5,777 bases of DNA, from contig JBGCDT010000014.1 in the NCBI GenBank assembly GCA_045105695.1, positions 1 through 5,777 on the forward strand, read 5' to 3'. The position numbers and the translations under genes are program-made. The stretch comes from CALGLS01 sp045105695 (GTDB lineage Bacteria; Bacteroidota; Bacteroidia; Chitinophagales; Saprospiraceae). A model generated the notes under the pieces. The model saw nothing but the letters and a program-made list of their open reading frames with translations. It searched no databases and was not told the origin of the DNA. This document shows positions 1 through 4,176 of the stretch, piece after piece. Each line of letters opens with the position of its first letter. Position 1 is the stretch's first letter.

Positions 1-34
1 ATAAAAAAACATCTGACACAAACCATCAGATGTT
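1..34 (-). terminator. Rho-independent terminator after the DUF151 gene
   Basis: A perfect 9-base inverted repeat, AACATCTGA at 8-16 and TCAGATGTT at 26-34, encloses a 9-base loop. Read on the minus strand, the stem is followed directly by a run of T (complement of the A-run at 3-9). It lies about 50 bases beyond the stop codon of the minus-strand DUF151 gene. Stem, U-tract and position all fit an intrinsic terminator closing the minus-strand run. Confidence 0.85.
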
Positions 35-82
35 GTATCAACGAAAATTATAACAACAGTCTTACTACTCCTCTGCGCCACC

Positions 83-688
83 TTATCGATTGTTCAATTC
101 GTCGCGGATTTCAGCAGCCTTTTCATAGTCTTCCTGACCGAGGACCTCTTCTAGCATTTCTTCTAAATCGTCATCAGAGTATGAAGACAGCCCTTTTGAT
201 TTAGCGGTTGTAGCCTTCTTACGTCTTTTTCTTGTTGGCTTTTCTGTGCCAGCAGCTTTTGGTGCGCCTTCTTCAGGGTCTTCTAAAATAACACCTGCGG
301 CATCTAGAATGAATTCATAGGTATAAATCGGACAGTTAAAACGAACCGCCATTGCTAATGCATCAGAAGTTCGGGAGTCGATTTCCATCGTTTCGCCGTC
401 TCTTATGCAAATTAGTCGTGCATAGAAAATACCGTCCAGTAAATTATTAATAATGACTTCTTTTAATTCAACTTGATACGTATCAAGTGTGTTTTTGAAG
501 AGATCATGCGTCAAGGGACGGTTAGGGGTCATTCGCTCCATAGCCACAGCTATAGCTTGTGCTTCGAAGCCACCAATTACAATTGGCAGTCTTCTAGATC
601 CCTCTTGTTCTCCGAGTACAACAGCATAGTTGTGAGACTGGGTAACACTATGGGATAAAGCAACAATATCGAGTTCTATTTTTTTCAT
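83..688 (-). CDS. Bifunctional nuclease family protein (DUF151/BFN) with C-terminal UVR-like motif
   Basis: This 201-residue protein has two parts. Residues 1-135 are a DUF151/BFN domain, seen in the opening MKKIELDIVALS, the block LPIVIGGFEAQAI (34-46), RPLTHDL (57-63) and DSRTSDALAMAVR (104-116), which are typical of the family. A charged, probably flexible linker follows, with the basic cluster RKRRKK at 153-158. Residues 171-201 (SDDDLEEMLEEVLGQEDYEK and on) form a UvrB/UvrC-type helical hairpin. The name bifunctional nuclease comes from plant homologues; the role of bacterial members is not settled, so nuclease activity here is inferred from the family only. No signal peptide is visible, so it should be cytoplasmic. 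The ATG at 686-688 gives the usual family N-terminus. It lies downstream of etfA on the same strand, about 300 bases away, and ends in an intrinsic terminator. No good promoter box was found in front of it, so read-through from etfBA is possible. Confidence 0.9.
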   Translation of the reverse strand: MKKIELDIVALSHSVTQSHNYAVVLGEQEGSRRLPIVIGGFEAQAIAVAMERMTPNRPLTHDLFKNTLDTYQVELKEVIINNLLDGIFYARLICIRDGETMEIDSRTSDALAMAVRFNCPIYTYEFILDAAGVILEDPEEGAPKAAGTEKPTRKRRKKATTAKSKGLSSYSDDDLEEMLEEVLGQEDYEKAAEIRDELNNR

Positions 689-990
689 ATGATGAGTATG
701 ATGATTTGTGTAGGCTCCAGGCTATGGCGATTAAATTTACAAAAAAAATCAAGAGCCAGCCGGTTATTTGTGTCAAACGCCTGAAGATTACTTTTCGTTA
801 CGTTTAAGCAACTCTTTAAAAGAGCCCATTTGTTTTTTAACAAAATTGGTTTGTGGGGGATGCCGATACTGCTTTTGCTTAGCGCTACAGCTTTCTCATA
901 ATAAAAACCCCAATTCCTTAATAGCATTTAAAATAATGCCATTTTATAATATGTCTTATCTAATACTAAACAAGTAAGTGAATGACTTGA
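689..990. other. Intergenic region between etfA and the DUF151 gene
   Basis: This roughly 300-base stretch has no intact gene I can support. Open frames crossing it on both strands (685-927 minus, 768-977 plus) have compositions that do not look like protein. One short minus-strand frame at 788-895 looks more protein-like and is listed separately. The part nearest etfA (about 895-990) is very AT-rich, as promoters often are, but I found no full TAnnTTTG box there. A T8 run on the minus strand (complement of about 739-746) has no convincing stem in front of it, so I do not call a terminator after etfA. A direct repeat TATGATGA lies at 688-695 and 697-704, touching the DUF151 start. Confidence 0.6.
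788..899 (-). pseudogene. Possible small gene, broken by a frameshift or lacking a normal start
   Basis: Between stops, the minus-strand frame 895-788 encodes 35 residues ending KKQMGSFKELLKRNEK. It is rich in Lys, Arg and Gln and reads more like real protein than the other frames here. It has no ATG, GTG or TTG before its internal Met-23 (829-827). An ATG at 899-897, preceded by AT-rich sequence, opens ATG AGA AAG CTG TAG in another frame. Skipping one base after AAG would join that start to the 35-residue frame and give a protein of about 36 residues. It could be a small gene with a base insertion, a relic, or chance. I do not recognise a family, and no function can be given. Confidence 0.25.
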
Positions 991-1950
991 TTAATTAGCC
1001 GCTTTGAATTTTTTGAGCGCCTCATTTAATCGAGGGACTACTTCAAATAAATCCCCTTGAACACCATAGTCCGCCGCTTTAAAGAACGGTGCCTCTGGAT
1101 CTTTATTGATAACGACAATTACTTTAGAATTATTCACACCAGCTAAATGCTGAATGGCTCCGGAGATTCCAATCGCAAAGTATAAGTTCGGGCGAATAGC
1201 AACTCCTGTCTGACCTACGTGTTCGTGGTGAGGGCGCCATCCGGTATCCGCTACGGGCCGAGAGCAAGCGGTTGTCGCTCCTAGGATTTCTGCCATTTCT
1301 TCGATGATGCCCCAGTTATCAGGTCCTTTCATTCCTCTACCTGCCGAAACCACAAGCTCTGCTTCTGGTAAAGGCACTGTACCTTCTACGGTCTTTACTT
1401 CTTTGACGGTAACCTTTGGTGCAGACACTTCGATATCTAAAGTCGAAACCTCTACTGCAGCTCCCATTTCTTCAGGTGGAATAGAGTTTCCAACCACAGA
1501 GAGCAACTTCACATCACCACCTACTTCATATTCAGCGAAAGCTTTTCCAGAGAAAACAGCTTTCTTTACTTTGAAACCATTGCTTACATCAGGCAATCCA
1601 TTTACATTAGAAACAGCACCTGCATTCAGCTTGACAGCCAATCGGCCAAAGAGTGATTTACCATTTGCGTTACTTCCAAGGATCACTACGGTTGCACCTA
1701 GTTGCTTGGCAGCATCTGCAATGGCTTTACTGTAGCTTTGGCTATCGAAATTAGCGAGGTGATCAGAATTGATCTGGTATACTTTATTAGCACCATAAGT
1801 TCCTAAGTTGCCTGCGTTATCAGCGTTTCCTAAAACGAGGGCCGCAGATTCTTTGCCCATTGACTGAGCTAGCTTCGCGCCATAGGTTACTGTTTCTAAA
1901 ACAGACTTTTTGAACTTACCATTTGTACTTTCTGCAAAAATTAATATCAT
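991..1950 (-). CDS. etfA: Electron transfer flavoprotein subunit alpha
   Basis: EtfA is the FAD-holding subunit of the soluble EtfAB heterodimer, which takes electrons from acyl-CoA and other dehydrogenases and passes them towards the quinone pool. The protein has 319 residues, a normal length. The N-terminal domain (about 1-190) has the ETF fold and opens MILIFAEST. The C-terminal FAD domain (about 195-319) shows SAGRGMKGPDNWG (202-214), SRPVADTGW (230-238), QTGV (247-250) and the EtfA signature beginning LYFAIGISGAIQH (256-268) and running on to NKDPEAPFF (282-290). These are the conserved flavin-contact stretches. The ATG at 1948-1950 is followed at once by the conserved first strand. It starts 48 bases after the etfB stop on the same strand, so the two are almost certainly co-transcribed. 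No Shine-Dalgarno sequence is visible; the leader is AT-rich. No residue appears to be missing. Confidence 0.97.
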   Translation of the reverse strand: MILIFAESTNGKFKKSVLETVTYGAKLAQSMGKESAALVLGNADNAGNLGTYGANKVYQINSDHLANFDSQSYSKAIADAAKQLGATVVILGSNANGKSLFGRLAVKLNAGAVSNVNGLPDVSNGFKVKKAVFSGKAFAEYEVGGDVKLLSVVGNSIPPEEMGAAVEVSTLDIEVSAPKVTVKEVKTVEGTVPLPEAELVVSAGRGMKGPDNWGIIEEMAEILGATTACSRPVADTGWRPHHEHVGQTGVAIRPNLYFAIGISGAIQHLAGVNNSKVIVVINKDPEAPFFKAADYGVQGDLFEVVPRLNEALKKFKAAN

Positions 1951-1998
1951 TATTATAGAGTTGTAATTTTTTTGAAAATGATTAAAACGGAAAACATT

Positions 1999-2742
1999 TT
2001 AGATTGCTTTTGCTTCTTCATGCAAGAGTCTAACGAGTTCATCCATATTCTCAGGGTCTACCATTTTGACTGCTGATTTAGCAGGAGGTAATTCGTATGA
2101 AGAAACCGTAGCTAAATCGTCCACCTCTACGGGAGGAATTACATTCAGAGGCTTACGCTTAGCCATCATAATTCCACGCATGTTTGGAATGCGTTGTTCC
2201 GCCATTCCTTTAGCAGCACTCACTACGAAAGGAGTTGCAACTTCTACGACCTCTGTTCCACCTTCAATATCTCTATTGATAGTAGCGGTATTACCAGCAA
2301 CTTCCATATGGTTTCCGTAAGAGATGAAAGGAAGATCTAGTAGCTCGGCTACCATTGCTCCAATTTCTCCACCGTTATAATCGATTGTTTCTTTCCCTAA
2401 AAAGATAATGTCGAAGTTCTGTTCTTTTGCATAAGCGGCGATCTGCTGAGCAACAGCCATTGCGCTTTTAGGAGCCATATCTACGCGTACCGCTTCATCC
2501 GCACCAATTGCTAATCCTTTTCGGATGACGACATCAGAAGTAGCATCGCCTACCATAATAGTAGTCACAGAACCAGCGCCCAATTGTTCTTTTAATTCTA
2601 TCGCTCTGACGAGGGCGTACCATTCGTCATAAGGATTCATAATGTACTGTACGCCATTGGTATCAAAGCTGGTGTTGCCATCGGTAAAGGCAATCTTGGA
2701 AGTGGTATCCGGTGTTTTACTTACACAAACAAGTAACTTCAT
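1999..2742 (-). CDS. etfB: Electron transfer flavoprotein subunit beta
   Basis: EtfB is the AMP-binding partner of EtfA in the electron transfer flavoprotein. I place the start at the ATG at 2740-2742, giving 247 residues beginning MKLLVCVSKTPDTTSKI, the usual EtfB N-terminus. An upstream in-frame ATG at 2791-2793 would add 17 residues that do not match the family. Visible motifs are NPYDEWYALVRAIELKE (36-52), the AMP-site loop DYNGGEIGAMVAELLDLP (121-138), and the EtfB signature region INRDIEGGTEVVEVATPFVV (155-174). A possible recognition loop lies around 185-200 (IPNMRGIMMAKRKPLN). A Glu (126) stands where many ETFs have Gln in the AMP loop. It is first in the minus-strand run, with etfA 48 bases downstream. 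The leader just before the ATG is A-rich with no Shine-Dalgarno sequence. A TATCTTTG box and a stem-loop lie further upstream. Confidence 0.97.
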   Translation of the reverse strand: MKLLVCVSKTPDTTSKIAFTDGNTSFDTNGVQYIMNPYDEWYALVRAIELKEQLGAGSVTTIMVGDATSDVVIRKGLAIGADEAVRVDMAPKSAMAVAQQIAAYAKEQNFDIIFLGKETIDYNGGEIGAMVAELLDLPFISYGNHMEVAGNTATINRDIEGGTEVVEVATPFVVSAAKGMAEQRIPNMRGIMMAKRKPLNVIPPVEVDDLATVSSYELPPAKSAVKMVDPENMDELVRLLHEEAKAI

Positions 2743-2754
2743 TCGATATATTTT

Positions 2755-2762
2755 TAATTTTG
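2755..2762 (+). promoter_or_regulatory. TAATTTTG, plus-strand match to the Bacteroidota -7 box
   Basis: The site matches TAnnTTTG exactly but points away from etfB, into the divergent region. There is no TTG at 17-23 bases upstream. The nearest downstream gene on this strand starts about 350 bases away. With only six fixed bases in AT-rich DNA, a few chance matches are expected in a window this size, so this may be noise. Confidence 0.15.
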
Positions 2763-2794
2763 CGACCTTGTGGCCAAAATGAGTTAATGACAAT

Positions 2795-2832
2795 TGAGCC
2801 AGTGAAGACGCGGTCGGATAACCGTTGGCTCA
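2795..2832 (-). repeat. Nested inverted repeat in the etfB leader
   Basis: The arms TGAGCCA (2795-2801) and TGGCTCA (2826-2832) are perfect complements. Inside lies a smaller hairpin, CGGT (2811-2814) with ACCG (2821-2824) around a 6-base loop. On the minus strand it would lie in the etfB 5' leader if transcription starts at the TATCTTTG box. On the plus strand it is followed by TTTTT (2833-2837), so it could act as a weak terminator in that direction. Its function is unknown. Confidence 0.5.
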
Positions 2833-2849
2833 TTTTTCAAAAAACGCTG

Positions 2850-2857
2850 CAAAGATA
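2850..2857 (-). promoter_or_regulatory. Candidate -7 box (TATCTTTG) for etfBA
   Basis: On the minus strand this reads TATCTTTG, an exact match to the Bacteroidota -7 consensus TAnnTTTG, upstream of etfB and facing it. Transcription would begin near 2845, leaving a leader of about 100 bases that includes the 2795-2832 stem-loop. The -33 region has only a T-rich stretch (complement of about 2870-2876) without the expected TTG, so the match is partial. Confidence 0.4.
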
Positions 2858-3037
2858 GTTTTTTTTCGTTTAAAAAGCGAAGCATTTTGAGTTTATAAAA
2901 AGTGAAAATAATGAATACGTAAAAGGTTGATTTGTAGTAATTTGTGCATGAAAAGTGAAGGAGATCAATTCCTAGATGTTTCTGTACAAAAGGTTAGTAC
3001 AAGGCCTTTTCAATATCAAAACCAAAGAAGTTTAAAA

Positions 3038-3068
3038 TTGTTCTCACAATCTAGCGGCTTTAGTATTG
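3038..3068 (+). promoter_or_regulatory. Candidate promoter of the TPR gene (TTG-20-TAGTATTG)
   Basis: TTG at 3038-3040 is followed, after 20 bases, by TAGTATTG at 3061-3068, which differs by one base from the -7 consensus TAnnTTTG. The spacing is within the range described for Flavobacterium and Bacteroides promoters. Transcription would start near 3073, giving a leader of about 40 bases to the ATG at 3112. This is the best -33/-7 pair I found in the window. Confidence 0.4.
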
Positions 3069-3111
3069 TTCTAAGTTGCCGTCTTCAATTAAAATAACAG
3101 AACCTCTAAAT

Positions 3112-3441
3112 ATGACAAAACGATTAGATCAACTTTTAAATATGCTCGAAGGTCAACCAAAAGATTCCTTCCTTCTTTTTGCACTAGCTAAAGAATATGA
3201 AAAAGGAAATCAACTGGAGGATTCTATGAAGTATTACTTGGAACTACGTGACAACGACCCTAACTACGTAGGTACCTACTACCACCTCGGAAAACTGTAT
3301 GAGCAATTTGGAAAAGCAGAAGAAGCTTTCAAAACGTATACAGAAGGAATGGTCGTCGCTAAAGCGCAGGGAGATCAGCATAGTAGAAATGAGCTGGCTG
3401 GGGCGCGATTGAACCTGGGGGATGAGGAGGACTTTATTTAA
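3112..3441 (+). CDS. Small tetratricopeptide-repeat protein
   Basis: This 109-residue cytoplasmic protein has no signal peptide or membrane segment. It consists of two TPR motifs: residues 18-51 (DSFLLFALAKEYEKG, EDSMKYYLELRDNDP) and 52-85 (YVGTYYHLGKLYEQFGKAEE, AFKTYTEGMVVAKAQGD). A short N-terminal helix (MTKRLDQLLNMLEGQP) precedes them and a C-terminal helix with an acidic end (DEEDFI) follows. TPR units form helical scaffolds for protein contacts; the partner is not known. Small proteins of this kind are, as I recall, common in Bacteroidota. The ATG at 3112 is preferred over a TTG at 3076: it follows AT-rich sequence, leaves room for the TTG-20-TAGTATTG promoter, and starts at the expected helix. 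It is the first plus-strand gene after the divergent region, and 158 bases separate it from the thioesterase gene. Confidence 0.88.
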   Translation: MTKRLDQLLNMLEGQPKDSFLLFALAKEYEKGNQLEDSMKYYLELRDNDPNYVGTYYHLGKLYEQFGKAEEAFKTYTEGMVVAKAQGDQHSRNELAGARLNLGDEEDFI

Positions 3442-3460
3442 TTAAAATTAAAATTAAAAT
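3441..3460 (+). repeat. Short tandem hexamer repeat (ATTAAA)
   Basis: Three full copies and a partial copy of ATTAAA begin at the last base of the TPR stop codon, and AT-rich variants continue to about 3477. Such short repeats can change copy number by slippage. Its position just after a stop codon means any variation would affect only the spacer. No function is evident. Confidence 0.6.
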
Positions 3461-3488
3461 AGAAATAAAAATTAAAAGCGCTCCGTAT

Positions 3489-3514
3489 GGTTAGTTAACT
3501 TAAGTTAGCTAACC
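3489..3514 (+). repeat. 26-base near-perfect palindrome in the TPR-thioesterase spacer
   Basis: The sequence is symmetrical about CTTAAG (3499-3504), with GGTTAG at one end and CTAACC at the other. The only unmatched pair is T at 3495 with G at 3508. In a plus-strand RNA that pair is a U-G wobble, so the transcript could form an 11-pair stem with a UUAA loop. No T-run follows, so it is not a standard terminator. As DNA it could be a binding site for a dimeric regulator. Two small alternative hairpins follow at once. Confidence 0.6.
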
Positions 3515-3518
3515 AAAA

Positions 3519-3546
3519 CGAAGACTTCCTTCGAATGTGAAATTCG
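3519..3546 (+). repeat. Two overlapping, mutually exclusive small hairpins
   Basis: CGAAG (3519-3523) pairs with CTTCG (3529-3533), and CGAAT (3532-3536) pairs with ATTCG (3542-3546). The two stems share CG at 3532-3533, so only one can be fully formed at a time. They lie between the 26-base palindrome and the thioesterase start. Five-base stems are weak and may be chance. Confidence 0.3.
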
Positions 3547-3599
3547 TGGTGCTTGTATACTGAGCGAAATTTTAGTTAAAAGTTTTAGTCAAAAAAAAT

Positions 3600-4031
3600 A
3601 TGATCTGGAAACAACCTGCCACCCTTGAAGGCCTCAATAATATTAACGCAAACACCTTGGTCGAACACCTCGGAATCCAATGGACAGAGATTGGCGAAGA
3701 CTACCTTAAGGCTACCATGCCCGTAGACAAAAGAACCCATCAACCTCTGGGACTTCTACACGGAGGAGCCAGTGCGGCACTTGCTGAAACCATGGGATCC
3801 GTAGCAGGTATGTTGATGCTGGAGGATATTAGTACCCATAGTGTCGTTGGATTGGAAATCAATGCGAATCACTTAAAAGGTGTTCGTTCAGGATTTGTAA
3901 CAGGGACCGTACGACCAGTGCGAGTCGGCAGAAACATACATGTTTGGAATATCGAAATACACAATGAAGAAGGTAAACTGATTTGTGTCTCCCGTTTGAC
4001 GCTGTCTGTGATTAAAAACAACAGAGGCTGA
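3600..4031 (+). CDS. menI: Hotdog-fold thioesterase, MenI/YdiI type (1,4-dihydroxy-2-naphthoyl-CoA hydrolase)
   Basis: This 143-residue single-domain hotdog thioesterase resembles E. coli MenI (YdiI) along its length: the opening MIWK, ATMPVDKRTHQPLGLLHGGA (38-57), the following stretch to GSVAG (66-70), VVGLEINANHLKG (82-94), and the C-terminal strands VWNIEIHNEEGK and SRLTLSVI. The YdiI active-site residues Gln48, His54 and Glu63 occur here at the same numbers, so catalysis should be intact. MenI removes CoA from DHNA-CoA in menaquinone synthesis, and menaquinone is the usual respiratory quinone of Bacteroidota. YdiI-like enzymes also accept other aryl and acyl-CoAs, so the true substrate is inferred. 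No other men gene is in the window. The ATG at 3600 follows an A-run with no Shine-Dalgarno sequence and gives the same N-terminus as YdiI. The enzyme is expected in the cytoplasm, probably as a tetramer. Confidence 0.88.
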   Translation: MIWKQPATLEGLNNINANTLVEHLGIQWTEIGEDYLKATMPVDKRTHQPLGLLHGGASAALAETMGSVAGMLMLEDISTHSVVGLEINANHLKGVRSGFVTGTVRPVRVGRNIHVWNIEIHNEEGKLICVSRLTLSVIKNNRG

Positions 4032-4043
4032 ACATAATTTACT

Positions 4044-4051
4044 TACTTTTG
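4044..4051 (+). promoter_or_regulatory. Candidate -7 box (TACTTTTG) upstream of the secreted protein gene
   Basis: TACTTTTG matches the TAnnTTTG consensus exactly and lies just after the thioesterase stop. Transcription from it would start near 4057, giving a leader of about 115 bases containing the 4105-4134 stem-loop and the 4141-4176 upstream ORF. No TTG lies at the -33 position, so support is partial. Confidence 0.3.
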
Positions 4052-4104
4052 TATCTCTCCTTGGAACCTTTCAACTCAATCCGAAAAACTAGACTAAAAA
4101 GTAA

Positions 4105-4134
4105 TTTTGCTATCAGCTATTTCTGTTAGCAAAA
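4105..4134 (+). repeat. 30-base stem-loop between the thioesterase and secreted protein genes
   Basis: TTTTGCTA (4105-4112) pairs with TAGCAAAA (4127-4134). After a T-T mismatch, CAG (4114-4116) pairs with CTG (4123-4125), leaving a 6-base loop. That is 11 pairs in 12 positions. No T-run follows on either strand, so it is not a textbook terminator. It could still mark the end of the thioesterase transcript or be a leader structure of the next gene. Confidence 0.6.
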
Positions 4135-4140
4135 CCGATT

Positions 4141-4176
4141 ATGGAATTTTTGTATAAACTGAAAATAATAAAATGA
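4141..4176 (+). CDS. Possible 11-codon upstream ORF overlapping the next start
   Basis: ATG at 4141 opens MEFLYKLKIIK and stops at TGA 4174-4176. That stop overlaps the ATG (4173-4175) of the secreted protein gene in an ATGA arrangement. This layout is typical of translational coupling, but the peptide is tiny and AT-rich and could easily occur by chance. It has no family resemblance. Confidence 0.2.
   Translation: MEFLYKLKIIK

Larger units (their letters stand above)
2743..3111. other. Divergent intergenic region between etfB and the TPR gene
   Basis: This stretch of about 370 bases separates the minus-strand etf run from the plus-strand genes. It holds a minus-strand TATCTTTG box (2850-2857), a nested stem-loop (2795-2832), a plus-strand TAATTTTG box (2755-2762) and a TTG-20-TAGTATTG promoter candidate (3038-3068). 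A weak 6-base stem, AAAAGG at 2988-2993 with CCTTTT at 3005-3010, is also present. A 49-codon plus-strand frame at 2948-3097 is not convincing as a gene because it resembles no family I know and covers the best promoter candidate. Confidence 0.6.

Noticed and set aside
473..658. 61-codon plus-strand frame inside the DUF151 gene
   Set aside because: Shadow of a conserved gene on the opposite strand.
812..824. Palindrome CTCTTTAAAAGAG as a possible etfA terminator
   Set aside because: The arms leave almost no loop and no T-run follows on the minus strand; it also falls within the protein-like frame at 788-895.
685..927. 80-codon minus-strand frame whose TGA overlaps the DUF151 ATG
   Set aside because: The translation has no recognisable domain and an unlikely composition, and a different frame of the same strand (788-895) looks more protein-like. 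The ATGA overlap is probably chance.
768..977. 69-codon plus-strand frame in the etfA-DUF151 gap
   Set aside because: Cys- and Leu-rich translation with no motif, on the strand opposite to its neighbours, with no promoter or start context.
1304..1735. 143-codon plus-strand frame inside etfA
   Set aside because: It is the complement of the strongly conserved etfA coding sequence; the Ser/Thr/Pro-rich translation is typical of a shadow frame.
2066..2320. 84-codon plus-strand frame inside etfB
   Set aside because: Shadow of etfB on the opposite strand, with no independent support.
2359..2382. Glu126 in the EtfB AMP loop where many ETFs have Gln
   Set aside because: As far as I recall, this position varies among Bacteroidota EtfB proteins, and the surrounding loop is intact, so loss of AMP binding is not implied.
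2743..2793. 17-residue N-terminal extension of EtfB from an upstream ATG
   Set aside because: The family begins at MKLLVCVSKTPD; the extension does not match EtfB and runs through leader sequence.
2948..3097. 49-codon plus-strand frame starting MKSEGDQFLD in the divergent region
   Set aside because: No family resemblance, and it covers the best promoter candidate for the TPR gene. Kept only as a weak possibility.
3076..3111. TTG start extending the TPR protein by 12 residues
   Set aside because: The ATG at 3112 starts at the expected helix and fits the promoter candidate; the extension adds nothing family-like.
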